Source: Acetatifactor sp. (GTDB lineage: Bacteria; Bacillota; Clostridia; Lachnospirales; Lachnospiraceae). From it: a DNA stretch of 64,000 nucleotides. Of the stretch, positions 43,016 to 52,196 are shown one piece after another. Location: assembly GCA_016290775.1 (NCBI GenBank), contig JAEEVF010000001.1, positions 682,001 to 746,000 on the forward strand, in the 5' to 3' direction. Numbering within the stretch: the first letter of the stretch is position 1; each line of letters starts with the position of its first letter. The notes below the pieces were generated by a model that worked only from the letters and a program-made list of their open reading frames with translations, was not told the DNA's origin and ran no database searches. A program made the position numbers and the translations under genes.

Positions 43016-43044
43016 ATTATACATGAAAGAAAGATGAAAGACAA
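43016..43044 (-). promoter_or_regulatory. Sigma-A promoter for the Na/Pi cotransporter gene
   Basis: On the minus strand TTGTCT (43039-43044) and TATAAT (43016-43021) are 17 bases apart, about 65 bases before the ATG. Confidence 0.75.
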
Positions 43045-43074
43045 CCAAATAATTTTCAAATTACAATTGAGTCA

Positions 43075-43107
43075 TCAAAAAAGCCACCTCCTATACGGAA
43101 GTGGCTT
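43075..43107 (-). terminator. Intrinsic terminator of the GT2 gene
   Basis: An 11-bp stem, AAGCCACCTCC (43081-43091) with GGAAGTGGCTT (43097-43107), contains one G.U pair. On the minus strand a T-run follows. Confidence 0.88.
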
Positions 43108-43122
43108 AAAAATCTTACGTTA

Positions 43123-44142
43123 TTAGTGATACTGAATTTTGTCCTTATTCCTTAGGCTCATGATCTGTAGCATCAGTCCGTTGTTGTACATGATACGGTA
43201 CAGTCCTTCGCTGAAACCGAAGATTTTATATTTCACCCAAAGTTGATTGTGCTCTCTTGGTCCGAAAGAGCGATTCACGACCTCTTTATATGCTTTTTTC
43301 AGCTCTCTGTAACGTTCGCGGTTGAACTTTACAATGAAGTCAGCCTCGCGGTACGCCCTGAACAAAGAGTTCGTAATGGATCCAAGGAGCTTTTGCGAGC
43401 ATTCCTGCCAGCCAATGCCATTGAAGTAATTGCAGATGTCAAGCTGGGCTTCCACGCCATCAAGATGCTTGATAGAAAAGCGTCCCATGATGCTGTCAGG
43501 TCTCTGCAGGTAGTAATAAAGGGGCTCGTTGGTCACGTAAATGCCTTCGCATTGTTCAATCACGGCTTTGATGATGAAGTTATCCTCCATGCACTTGCCC
43601 TGAGTGTAACGGAGTTCCTTGAATATCTTTGCGCGGTAGATCTTGTTCCAGGCCACGGCGCTGAACACGCGGTAATCCGACTCACAGAACAAAAGCCAGA
43701 AATCCTTATGGGTAATCTGCTTGCTCCACGGGATCTTGCGATGTTCGTACACATTGCCGTTCTTTTCCACGTAATCATATTCACAGATCACGAGGTCTGC
43801 GTTGTTTTTGCGTTGAAGCGTAAGGAGCGTCTCAAGATAGTTCGGCTTGATGTAGTCATCGCTGTCGATGAAGCAGATGAAATCGCCCTTGCAAACATCA
43901 AGACCTGCATTTCTGGCCGACGAAAGGCCGCGATTATTCTTGTGGATCACCTGAATGCGGTCATCCACTGCAGCATAATCGTCACAGATCTGCGGGCTTC
44001 CGTCCGGAGATCCGTCATCCACCAGGATCAATTCGAAATTTTGATAGGTCTGAGCTCTGATGGAATCTATGCACTTTGCTAAATATGCCTCAACCTTAAA
44101 GACGGGCACGATCACGGAAATCAGCTCGTTCAAAGCAATCAT
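43123..44142 (-). CDS. Family 2 glycosyltransferase
   Basis: The 339-residue GT-A enzyme has the family start ISVIVPVFKVEAYLAKCIDS. ILVDDGSPDGSPQICDDYA (the nucleotide site) and CFIDSDDYIKP (the DxD-type metal site) follow. It has no membrane helix. It probably transfers a sugar during exopolysaccharide or teichoic-type polymer synthesis; donor and acceptor are unknown. The sugar-phosphate transferase gene lies upstream on the same strand, and a terminator follows. GAGGGG precedes the ATG. Confidence 0.9.
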   Translation of the reverse strand: MIALNELISVIVPVFKVEAYLAKCIDSIRAQTYQNFELILVDDGSPDGSPQICDDYAAVDDRIQVIHKNNRGLSSARNAGLDVCKGDFICFIDSDDYIKPNYLETLLTLQRKNNADLVICEYDYVEKNGNVYEHRKIPWSKQITHKDFWLLFCESDYRVFSAVAWNKIYRAKIFKELRYTQGKCMEDNFIIKAVIEQCEGIYVTNEPLYYYLQRPDSIMGRFSIKHLDGVEAQLDICNYFNGIGWQECSQKLLGSITNSLFRAYREADFIVKFNRERYRELKKAYKEVVNRSFGPREHNQLWVKYKIFGFSEGLYRIMYNNGLMLQIMSLRNKDKIQYH

Positions 44143-44220
44143 CCCCTCAGCAATATTCTATACTATAAAAATACCACAAAAACAATATGGAATCAAGTGA
44201 AATCAGAACCGTGAAAGTAG

Positions 44221-45693
44221 CTATTTGGCACCTTTTTCCGTAATAACAACCAACACAGTTTTAAGCAAAATTTTTAAGTCCAACAAGATGCTCCAGTTCT
44301 CAATGTATTCTTTGTCAAGTCTTACAACTTCCTCAAAATCGGCAATCTGACTTCGGCCGTTTACTTGCCACATACCAGTTATGCCTGGTTTTATGCTCAT
44401 TCTCGCGCGATGTTCCAGATCATATTTATTCCATTCGTCAATTGTTGGGGGTCTCGTTCCTACAAGTGACATTTTCCCGATCAAAACATCATAAAACTGC
44501 GGGAATTCATCTAATGAAGTATTTCGGATAAAATTTCCAATTCCTTTAGGTTTTCCGTTCTTATCTTTCTTTTCACTTCCGATGATCCTTGGATCATCTT
44601 CCATTTTAAACATTAAGCCGTCTTTACATTCGTTTTGTGACATAAGAGAGGCTTTACGGTCTTCAGCATCAAGATACATGCTTCGAATCTTATGAATCTT
44701 GAAGATTTTGCCGTTTTTTCCAATTCTGTTTTGTGTAAAAATGATCGGTCCCGGCGATTTAACGTAAATCAATGGGCCAACGAAAAGAAGAACAATACCA
44801 GTCAAAATACAACCAAGGAAACCACCAATTATGTCCATGATCCTTTTGATCATGGTTTGTTCCACAGTCGCAAATCTGATGCTTCTTGTTAAAACTTTAT
44901 ATTGGCCAAACTTGCGTAAATCAGCAGATGGCCAAAGGTCATTATCGAGAGCGGTCAAAGTATAATTGACCGTAATTCCCATGGTTGTCAACTCATCCAT
45001 TAACTTCCTTGGAAAGGGAAGATTCTCAGGCTGAAGTATGAACGCTTCTTCGACAAATTCATGAGAAAGGACTTCCACGGAATCACTGTTCAAAGCGCAT
45101 ATGGGTATGTCTACCCCTTCAAGTGATATGCCCTCTTTGGGTTCATCTTTTATGTCTAACAGAATTACTTTATAAATATAAAAATCTTGATAATATCCAT
45201 CTTGATTGAGCTTATCTAGTGTTTCCTTAACAACGTCCTTTCCCGTCATAAGGACAACTGGTCTTCTATATTTTTTCCTGTTTGCATTATCCAATACACG
45301 GAATTTATTCAGTTCACGGAAAGCAAAAGACAAAACAGCAAAGAAAACTATCGTAAAACCCGTATGTAATCGTGATGCGGATGAATCATGTAAAGCAAAT
45401 AGCAATGCAAAATATGTAAGAAATACTTGCGCCGTAAACTTGATCACACTAAGTATTTCATCGAATTTTTTTCTTCTTAAAATGCCCCTATAATTCATCG
45501 TAAACATATCAGTAACAAACTGGCATGCTAAAAGTATACCAGAATGGTATCGATATGCACTATTAGACAAATATGGATTGCAAAAACCTTTAGTAGCCCA
45601 AAAAGCAATCAAAGAACTAAATTGTAGGCAGAACAAATCTAAAAAAATGAAATCCCAGTGTTTTTGCCAACCTTTGATATGTTTTCTATTCAC
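44221..45693 (-). CDS. Polyprenyl glycosylphosphotransferase (sugar transferase)
   Basis: The 490-residue protein has about five N-terminal membrane helices and a C-terminal bacterial sugar-transferase domain (about 285-490). That domain shows KRIMDIIGGFLG, KSPGPIIFTQNRIGKNG, IRNTSLDEFPQFYDVLIGKM, SLVGTRPP and GITGMWQVNGRS. It moves a sugar phosphate onto undecaprenyl phosphate to start an exopolysaccharide repeat. The start is GTG at 45693, after GAGAGGGATGG. The gene is visibly richer in A+T than its neighbours, as if acquired separately. Length and layout match WbaP/CpsE-type enzymes. Confidence 0.93.
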   Translation of the reverse strand: MNRKHIKGWQKHWDFIFLDLFCLQFSSLIAFWATKGFCNPYLSNSAYRYHSGILLACQFVTDMFTMNYRGILRRKKFDEILSVIKFTAQVFLTYFALLFALHDSSASRLHTGFTIVFFAVLSFAFRELNKFRVLDNANRKKYRRPVVLMTGKDVVKETLDKLNQDGYYQDFYIYKVILLDIKDEPKEGISLEGVDIPICALNSDSVEVLSHEFVEEAFILQPENLPFPRKLMDELTTMGITVNYTLTALDNDLWPSADLRKFGQYKVLTRSIRFATVEQTMIKRIMDIIGGFLGCILTGIVLLFVGPLIYVKSPGPIIFTQNRIGKNGKIFKIHKIRSMYLDAEDRKASLMSQNECKDGLMFKMEDDPRIIGSEKKDKNGKPKGIGNFIRNTSLDEFPQFYDVLIGKMSLVGTRPPTIDEWNKYDLEHRARMSIKPGITGMWQVNGRSQIADFEEVVRLDKEYIENWSILLDLKILLKTVLVVITEKGAK

Positions 45694-45727
45694 GGTCCAT
45701 CCCTCTCAGAATAAATATCGCGAATAA

Positions 45728-46798
45728 TTATTCTTCCTCGCTGCCTCCGCTGACCTTGTAGAACACGATGCAGTTAGGCACGTTCACCTTCATGGGCGCG
45801 CCGTTCATGATCATGGTGTGCTTTTCAAGGTCGATGCTAAAGAAGGTCATTGCGTTCGTCTCGTGATTCAGGCTCACAAGGAACTTATTGTTCGGGAATA
45901 TCTCAGCGTCCTTCGGGTATTCGCCGCTGATCGGCAGGCAGAAATTCTTGGTGAGCAGTCCAGTCTTTTGATCTACGTCGTAGATGACAACCGAATTATC
46001 ACCCGCATTGGAGCTTAAAAGATACTTGTAGTCAGCGGAAAAGCTCAGCGCGCTGGCTGCATTGTTGCTGCCCTTCGGCATGGAAGTCGTCTCGATGGTC
46101 TGAATCTTTTCAAATTTCGGGCTTCCCTTCTTGAACTCATAGCGATATACGTCAATGAAGCACTTCCATTCGTGAACGATGTAAATAAACTTGCCGTTCT
46201 TGGAGATCTTGATGTGGCGCGGCGCCGATTCAAGCTCGGATCTTAAGATGTCCGCAAGCTTTACGGTACCTCTGGTCACGTCGAACTCATAGACATTGAT
46301 GTGGTCCATGCCCTCGTCTGCCACCAAAAGGTAACGATTGTCGTGAGTCATGCGCGCGCAGTTGATGTGGGGGCGGAAATTCCGCTCGATTCCGCTTCCG
46401 AGGCCCTTATGATACACCTCATCCGTGATCTCGCCAATGCTTCCGTCATCGTTTAAGCGAAGGATTGTCAGTTTGCCGTCGTGATATCCAGCGACAAAAA
46501 GAAATCCATCGGTATAGTCCGTCGAAACGTAGCATCCTCTCATGCCGTTGATGGAACCAAAATTGATGAACTTAAGGCTCCCGTCCTTCTGGATCTTGTA
46601 GCTTTCCACACCCATGTCGGTGATGGAATATAGGTATTTTCCATTGTGGGAGATGCTGACATAGGAGCTGTTCGTGATCTCGACCTTGTCCTTCTCCGTA
46701 AAACGTCCCTTTTCCATGTCCACGTCATAGATCTTGATGCCGTGTCTGTCTCCTTGCGTATAAGTGGATACGTATGCAACGTATTTATCCTTTGCCAT
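45728..46798 (-). CDS. Lactonase family protein (6-phosphogluconolactonase-like beta-propeller)
   Basis: The 356-residue protein belongs to the seven-bladed-propeller lactonase family (YbhE/Pgl type). KDKYVAYVSTYTQGDRHGI, SYVSISHNGKYLYSI, FRPHINCARMTHDNRYLLVADEG and SAPRHIKISKNGKFIYIVHE are propeller-blade repeats. It may hydrolyse 6-phosphogluconolactone in the pentose phosphate pathway, but other substrates are known in this broad family. No zwf or gnd gene is beside it. GGAGGC precedes the ATG. Confidence 0.85.
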   Translation of the reverse strand: MAKDKYVAYVSTYTQGDRHGIKIYDVDMEKGRFTEKDKVEITNSSYVSISHNGKYLYSITDMGVESYKIQKDGSLKFINFGSINGMRGCYVSTDYTDGFLFVAGYHDGKLTILRLNDDGSIGEITDEVYHKGLGSGIERNFRPHINCARMTHDNRYLLVADEGMDHINVYEFDVTRGTVKLADILRSELESAPRHIKISKNGKFIYIVHEWKCFIDVYRYEFKKGSPKFEKIQTIETTSMPKGSNNAASALSFSADYKYLLSSNAGDNSVVIYDVDQKTGLLTKNFCLPISGEYPKDAEIFPNNKFLVSLNHETNAMTFFSIDLEKHTMIMNGAPMKVNVPNCIVFYKVSGGSEEE

Positions 46799-46829
46799 GA
46801 TGTTGCCTCCTGCTAGAAATGCTCATTAT

Positions 46830-46858
46830 ATTTTATCATACGGGGTGTGACTTATCAA
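46830..46858 (-). promoter_or_regulatory. Predicted promoter for the lactonase gene
   Basis: On the minus strand TTGATA (46853-46858) and TAAAAT (46830-46835) are 17 bases apart. The -35 box overlaps the stop codon of the upstream GlgX-like gene. Confidence 0.65.
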
Positions 46859-48693
46859 GTAAAACCTTTCACCACCACGCTTACGTAAAGTGCCGTTGTC
46901 TTACCCGAAAGCGTCACGTGGTCTAATGCAGGTTCTTTCTCGGCACCTGCGTCGGAAGTGGCAAATAAAAGTTCCCAGCGCATCCCCTTTGGAAGCCTTG
47001 GCAGAGCCAGTCTGTGACTTTCCCAATGCGCATTGACGGCAAGATAAAGAAAGTTATAGGATTTCTTTTCATCGAAGTATTCCTCCCCTTTCTTTCTGGC
47101 ATATAAGCCGCAGTACAAGACGCCGAGTTGCCTTCCGTAGCATTCAAACTGGGGCTTCCAGGCCGTCTCTCCGTGGAAGGACAGTTCGGGATATCCGCAC
47201 GCAATGGAATCCATCATGCCAGACTCGGTCCCTGGCCGAAGCACCGCATTTTCCTTTCGGAGATTAACAAGCAGTTTGAAGAATTCAAAAAGTTCCTTAT
47301 GTTTTTCAACATTCTTCCAATTGAGCCAGGTCACCTCATTGTCCTGACAATAGGGGTTATTATTACCCTTTTGGGTGTTACCGAACTCATCACCCATGAA
47401 GATCCTTGGCGTCCCTTGTGCAAAGAGGAGCAGGCATAGTGCATTCTTCATCTGTGCCATGCGAAGCCTCTGCACCTTTTTCTTCTTGGAAGGTCCTTCT
47501 TCGCCGCAGTTCCAGCTGCAGTTATAGTCCGTGCCGTCATGGTTTTCTTCGCCATTCGCCTCATTGTGCTTGAAATCATAGGAAACCATGTCCATCAGCG
47601 TAAAGCCCCAATAGGTCGTTAAGTAATTGATCTTTCCAACGCTTTCGGGCACCTCACGTATCATTTGCATGAGTTGTGGCACAAGGCCTTCGTCACCCTT
47701 GAGGAACCTGCGCACTTCGTACATGAAATCGTCTCGAAGGAGCGCAAGATTCTTATATTTCGGCACTTCATGCCTGCCATAGATGGCCGGCGCGTCCATA
47801 TGATAATACCAAAGCTTTGTCTCGGAAAGCTCCGGATCCTTTGCCAGAAGCTCTGAAGGAAGGTTTTCGCCGATCAAATGGAACCCGTCGACGTGATATT
47901 CCTCCACCCAATAGTGGAGGATCTCAGGAATGCTCATTGGATTGAACTGCGCCGGGAAATAAAACTGCAAAACCGCTTCCATGCCGGCTTCGTGCAGCGC
48001 TCGGATCATCTCCTTGCACTCAAAGGTCGCCTCTCCGGAAGCATAATCCGCCTTCGGCGCTAGGTAGTATCCTTGTACGTAGCCCCAATAATTAACTTTC
48101 GCCTCACGGAGCGAACTTACCTGATTGGCAACGCGTGCCGGCTTTTCAATGAACTCATAGATTGGCTGGAATTCGAGCGTCGTAACGCCAATCTCCTTAA
48201 GGTACGGGATCTTCTCGGCAACGCCCCTGAACGTCCCTCTGTGCGATACGCCCGAGGTCGCATGCTTCGTGAAACCTCTCACATGCATGCAGTAGATCAG
48301 GCTGTCTTCATAAGGGATTTTGGGATTCTCTGAACCCTTCCAATCAAATCCAGGAACTTCCAATACGGTATATACGTCCGATGGCAGCTTCTCTTGTCCG
48401 TACTTTTTGTCAGATACAAAGGCACGTCCTCTCGGATCCGGGAAGCGCTGATCTCCTTCCTGGAATTGATAAAGAAGTTCTTTACGCCCAGCCGTGCCTC
48501 CCTGCAAAGTGATCGCCTTTATTGCTTCTTCTTTCAGTTCTTCCAAAGAAAGCGCCAAACGAAAGACCTTCCCTACGCGATTCTTCGTCGGAAATGCCTT
48601 TCGGAATAATTCTTGTTTGGTTTTTGCGTCAAAAAAGACGATTTGGGCGGCCCCTGTTTCGGAAACGAGGCTAAAAAGGTACGAGTGATCCAT
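46855..48693 (-). CDS. GlgX/isoamylase-like GH13 protein lacking catalytic residues
   Basis: The 612-residue protein clearly descends from glycogen debranching enzyme. KHNEANGEENHDGTDYNCSW, SWNCGEEGP, AQGTPRIFMGDEFGNTQ and NNNPYCQDNEVTWLNW match GlgX closely. Yet the catalytic positions are gone. DGFRFD is DGFHLI (269-274), so the nucleophile Asp is Ile. AHDGFTL is TYWGFTL (360-366), losing His and Asp. The AEPW acid motif is absent, and DVVYNH is replaced by QFYFPA. It is probably a non-catalytic glucan-binding or regulatory protein. A consensus promoter precedes it, and the lactonase gene follows after 56 bases. Confidence 0.85.
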   Translation of the reverse strand: MDHSYLFSLVSETGAAQIVFFDAKTKQELFRKAFPTKNRVGKVFRLALSLEELKEEAIKAITLQGGTAGRKELLYQFQEGDQRFPDPRGRAFVSDKKYGQEKLPSDVYTVLEVPGFDWKGSENPKIPYEDSLIYCMHVRGFTKHATSGVSHRGTFRGVAEKIPYLKEIGVTTLEFQPIYEFIEKPARVANQVSSLREAKVNYWGYVQGYYLAPKADYASGEATFECKEMIRALHEAGMEAVLQFYFPAQFNPMSIPEILHYWVEEYHVDGFHLIGENLPSELLAKDPELSETKLWYYHMDAPAIYGRHEVPKYKNLALLRDDFMYEVRRFLKGDEGLVPQLMQMIREVPESVGKINYLTTYWGFTLMDMVSYDFKHNEANGEENHDGTDYNCSWNCGEEGPSKKKKVQRLRMAQMKNALCLLLFAQGTPRIFMGDEFGNTQKGNNNPYCQDNEVTWLNWKNVEKHKELFEFFKLLVNLRKENAVLRPGTESGMMDSIACGYPELSFHGETAWKPQFECYGRQLGVLYCGLYARKKGEEYFDEKKSYNFLYLAVNAHWESHRLALPRLPKGMRWELLFATSDAGAEKEPALDHVTLSGKTTALYVSVVVKGFT

Positions 48694-48732
48694 AGATGCC
48701 TTCCATCCTTAAGTCATATGAAAAGAAAAGCG

Positions 48733-48762
48733 TTGACTTTTCCCAATTTCTCATGTTACATT
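48733..48762 (+). promoter_or_regulatory. Predicted promoter for the DUF1292 gene
   Basis: TTGACT (48733-48738) and TACATT (48757-48762) are 18 bases apart. The -10 box overlaps the -10 box of the oppositely directed promoter at 48760-48788. Confidence 0.5.
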
Positions 48763-48788
48763 ATAACTGATTTGAGGTAAAATCACAA
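48760..48788 (-). promoter_or_regulatory. Sigma-A promoter for the GlgX-like gene
   Basis: On the minus strand TTGTGA (48783-48788) and a perfect TATAAT (48760-48765) are 17 bases apart, about 67 bases before the ATG. Confidence 0.7.
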
Positions 48789-48818
48789 GCGAAAACACAT
48801 AAAACAAGGAGGCCAAAC

Positions 48819-49130
48819 ATGGCAAAAGATAATTACGAAGCAGATGAGGAAATGACTGTTACTTTGGATCTTGAGGACGGTTCTACCGTTACCTGTTCCA
48901 TCGTGACCATCTTGGAGGTGGAAGGCAAGGATTACATCGCTCTTCTCCCCTTGAATGAAAAGGGCGAAAACGATGACGGAGAGGTTTGGTTCTACGGATA
49001 TTCCGAGAATCCCGACGACCCGAACGAAGAGCCCACTCTGGAATATATCGACGATGACGATGCTTACGAGAAGGTTGCTGAAGCTTTCGATGAGTATCTT
49101 GACAATTGCGAGTTTGATGAGCTTGTATAG
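48819..49130 (+). CDS. DUF1292 domain protein
   Basis: The 103-residue, very acidic protein has the DUF1292 pattern: VTLDLEDGSTVTCSIVTILE, GKDYIALLPL, then a run of Glu/Asp. It ends FDEYLDNCEFDEL. The family (YrzB-like) is common in Firmicutes and has no known function. AAGGAGG precedes the ATG. The gene is followed by its own terminator. It is monocistronic, divergent from the GlgX-like gene and convergent with the helicase gene. Confidence 0.93.
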   Translation: MAKDNYEADEEMTVTLDLEDGSTVTCSIVTILEVEGKDYIALLPLNEKGENDDGEVWFYGYSENPDDPNEEPTLEYIDDDDAYEKVAEAFDEYLDNCEFDELV

Positions 49131-49180
49131 GTTTTTGACAATCGCTACTTTTACGGATTCAAATAAGTCAACTAAATCAG

Positions 49181-49216
49181 GAAGGAGAAGCGCCATGACG
49201 CCTCTCCTTCTTTTTT
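49181..49216 (+). terminator. Intrinsic terminator of the DUF1292 gene
   Basis: An 8-bp outer stem, GAAGGAGA (49181-49188) with TCTCCTTC (49203-49210), is followed by six T. GCG and CGC pair inside the loop. Confidence 0.85.
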
Positions 49217-49252
49217 AGCTTCACCGCTCTGACACGCATCAGCATTCTTTTT

Positions 49253-50725
49253 TCAGAACTCCGCCAAAAACCTCGACGCCTCCTCCGCATGTTTCTTCGT
49301 CCCTGCCACATATGGCAATAACAGCTCCGACTTCGCCCTGGTCATTCCGACGTAAAAGATCCTTCGTTCCTCTTCCATTGTTTTTTGATCCAGATTAAAG
49401 CCATGCGGAAAGGTCCTTTCATTACAATCCAAAAGGACTACTCTGTCAAATTCCAGCCCCTTAGAGCCGTGCACGGTCATAAGCGCCAGTTTTCCGTCTT
49501 GCGTTGTATCAAAAGGGATTCCTCTGATCTTTAATTCTCTGGCAAACCGATCTAACAACCGATTTGTCCTTGCAAGCACTGCCATCGTGCCTCCAGAGCG
49601 CAGCGACTCCTCACAGATCTCACAAATGCTTTGATACTCTTCCTCCTGCGTCCTGTAAGAAAGCTTTCGAACCCCTTTCTTCTTTCCTCCTTCCTGTTCT
49701 TTCTTTGCAGCTTCTTCGCCGATTCCTTTGAAAAGCTTACACAAGAAGTTTTTCTTATCCTTCTTCTCAAGTGCCTTATACGACACTAGTTTCTTGACAA
49801 ACCTTTCCTTGTTGTGCCCAATCAGCCTCAGCGAAGCCTTTACGATTTCCTCATTGCACCTGTAATTCACGTTTAGCGTTACCTGTTTCGCATGATATTC
49901 CTTCGCAAAAACTTGCATGACTCCTGGATCAGCGCCGCGAAAGCCATAAATGGATTGATCGTCATCTCCCACGCCAAAAAGATTGTACGGCGGGGCCGCA
50001 AGTAACTTGATCACGTCATATTGCGCCGGATTCACGTCCTGAAACTCATCGATGAGAATATGTTCATATCGACTTTGCCAGTATTCCCGTAGCGTTTTGT
50101 TTTCTGAAAGCAATCTCTTGCAGTCTGCCAGCATGTCATCAAAATCAAGCTTCCCGAGATTTTTTCTGCGTTTTTCATAAGAGTTAAAAATATCATCAAA
50201 TCGATCACGCAAATATGGATGCAGGCGACGCTCTGCCTCCTTCCGATTTCCCGTATTCTTGAAAAAGCTGATCGACGACATCATATCCATGGAAAAGTTA
50301 TTGATCTCCATGAAATTTGCGTTCGGCAAAAAAGACTCCAGAATCGGCATCAGGAGTTTTTTCTTTTCCATGTCCATTAATAAGTGTTCTTCTGGTAAAC
50401 TTACTGAATCTTGTAAGAGATGATAAAAGATGGAATGAATGGTTCCGAAATTGACGGTTTTGGATCTATTAGAATTCTTTGAGGAGATTTCTTTGAGATA
50501 CCGCTCCTTCATGGAGGTTGCGGCATCCTTGGTAAAGGTTAAGACCAGGATCTTTTCGGGTGCGATGCCCATCACTTCAGTCAGGTACCGCACCCGTCTT
50601 GTGATCACGTGGGTTTTGCCAGATCCGGGGCCTGCCAATACAAGCAGCGGTCCCGGTCCAACATAGGTCACGGCCTCTCTTTGGGCCGGATTTAATCTTT
50701 CAAGCTCCGTCTTAAGATCAGGCAT
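49253..50725 (-). CDS. UvrD/Rep-family ATP-dependent helicase (short form)
   Basis: The 490-residue superfamily 1 helicase has Walker A in [20 protein letters not shown], motif II in [11 protein letters not shown], motif III in [15 protein letters not shown], motif IV NVNYRCN, motif V in [15 protein letters not shown] and motif [15 protein letters not shown]. It is much shorter than PcrA/UvrD (about 720-750), so the accessory 2B region is reduced. A Lys-rich stretch lies at about 325-350. Its start overlaps the gltX stop by 8 bases. Confidence 0.92.
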   Translation of the reverse strand: MPDLKTELERLNPAQREAVTYVGPGPLLVLAGPGSGKTHVITRRVRYLTEVMGIAPEKILVLTFTKDAATSMKERYLKEISSKNSNRSKTVNFGTIHSIFYHLLQDSVSLPEEHLLMDMEKKKLLMPILESFLPNANFMEINNFSMDMMSSISFFKNTGNRKEAERRLHPYLRDRFDDIFNSYEKRRKNLGKLDFDDMLADCKRLLSENKTLREYWQSRYEHILIDEFQDVNPAQYDVIKLLAAPPYNLFGVGDDDQSIYGFRGADPGVMQVFAKEYHAKQVTLNVNYRCNEEIVKASLRLIGHNKERFVKKLVSYKALEKKDKKNFLCKLFKGIGEEAAKKEQEGGKKKGVRKLSYRTQEEEYQSICEICEESLRSGGTMAVLARTNRLLDRFARELKIRGIPFDTTQDGKLALMTVHGSKGLEFDRVVLLDCNERTFPHGFNLDQKTMEEERRIFYVGMTRAKSELLLPYVAGTKKHAEEASRFLAEF

Positions 50726-52172
50726 TCTCCAGAAGCTCGATTCCCTTCTGAATTCTCTTTAGGGTCTCTTCCTTACCAATGATCTCCATGATCTCCGTTG
50801 CGCCGGCAGGCGTCATCTGCTTGCCGGATACGGCAGTACGGATCGGCCACATAACATAGCCATTCTTAACGCCCTTCTCCTCAACATATTTGCAAAGAGT
50901 CGCGTACAGCCCGTCATTGCTGTAGTCCTCCTGCGCCTCCAAAATGGGTACCATGTCCTTCAGCACCTGAAGTGAAGTCTCGGAATTCGTCTTCATCTTC
51001 TTGTGCGTATACATCTCGGGCGAATATTCCGGAAGTGCCTCGAAGAAATCCACCAGCTCAGGGATGTCAGGGAACACCTCGATCCTGGTCTTTACCATGG
51101 CAGCGATCTTCTTTAAGTCAAAATCCTTGGTCAGTGCCTTCTTTAAGTACGGCTCAGCCATCTCATAGAACTTGTCGAAATCCATGGCCTTGATATACTC
51201 GCCGTTCATCCAGCGAAGCTTCACGATGTCGAACACTGCAGGGCTCTTGCTGATCCTGTGGTAATCAAACTCTTTGATCAGCTCGTCCAGGCTAAAGATC
51301 TCGCGGTTGTCCTCGGGGCTCCAGCCAAGGAGCGCAATATAATTCACGATCGCCTCGCTCACAAAGCCTTGCTGGATCAGATCCTCAAAGGAGGAATGTC
51401 CGCATCTTTTCGAAAGCTTCTTGTGATTCTCGTCCGTGATCAGCGGAAGGTGAATGTAAACGGGGCTCTCCCAACCAAAGGCATCATACAGTCTTTGATA
51501 TTTTGGCGACGAGGAGATATACTCGTTTCCGCGTACCACGTGCGTGATGTTCATGGTGTGATCGTCTACGACGTTTGCAAAGTTATAGGTGGGGAAGCCG
51601 TCGGACTTGATCAGGATCATGTCGTCCAGCTCGGCGTTATCTACCGTAATGTCACCGTAAAGCTCGTCATGAAAGGTCGTCGTACCCTCATTGGGGATGT
51701 TCTGGCGAATGACAAAGGGCTTCCCTGCGTCCAGGTTTGCCTGAATCTCCTCCTTGGAAAGTCCAAGGCAATGCTTGTCATACATGCAGATCTCTTTGCC
51801 CTCAACGACTTCGGTCTTCAGGCTTGCAAGGCGCTCCTTGTCGCAGAAGCAATAATATGCCTCGCCTTTGTCGACCAGCTCTTTTGCGTATTTCATGTAA
51901 ATGCCTGTTTTTACGCGCTCGCTCTGAACATAGGGGCCGTAGCCGCCGTCCTTATCGGGGCCTTCGTCATGTACAAGCCCGGTCTCCTCCAGCGTCTTGT
52001 TGATGATCTCAATGGCACCGTCAACAAATCTTTCTTGGTCCGTATCCTCGATACGAAGCATAAAATCTCCTCCCGCATGCTTTGCGGTAAGGAACTCATA
52101 AAGCGCCGTACGTAAGTTGCCCACATGCATCTTTCCTGTCGGGCTCGGCGCATATCTTGTTCTGATCTTCAT
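50718..52172 (-). CDS. gltX: Glutamyl-tRNA synthetase
   Basis: The 484-residue class I synthetase joins glutamate to tRNA-Glu. The HIGH-type motif lies in [20 protein letters not shown] and the KMSKS-type motif in [20 protein letters not shown]. Cysteines in CFCDKERL and CMYDKHC suggest a zinc site. Two ATGs compete: 52178 is only 3 bases from GAGG, so 52172 is preferred. No glnS is seen in the window; whether the enzyme also charges tRNA-Gln cannot be told. Confidence 0.95.
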   Translation of the reverse strand: MKIRTRYAPSPTGKMHVGNLRTALYEFLTAKHAGGDFMLRIEDTDQERFVDGAIEIINKTLEETGLVHDEGPDKDGGYGPYVQSERVKTGIYMKYAKELVDKGEAYYCFCDKERLASLKTEVVEGKEICMYDKHCLGLSKEEIQANLDAGKPFVIRQNIPNEGTTTFHDELYGDITVDNAELDDMILIKSDGFPTYNFANVVDDHTMNITHVVRGNEYISSSPKYQRLYDAFGWESPVYIHLPLITDENHKKLSKRCGHSSFEDLIQQGFVSEAIVNYIALLGWSPEDNREIFSLDELIKEFDYHRISKSPAVFDIVKLRWMNGEYIKAMDFDKFYEMAEPYLKKALTKDFDLKKIAAMVKTRIEVFPDIPELVDFFEALPEYSPEMYTHKKMKTNSETSLQVLKDMVPILEAQEDYSNDGLYATLCKYVEEKGVKNGYVMWPIRTAVSGKQMTPAGATEIMEIIGKEETLKRIQKGIELLENA

Positions 52173-52196
52173 TTTCATTTACCTCTTTTCTATTGT

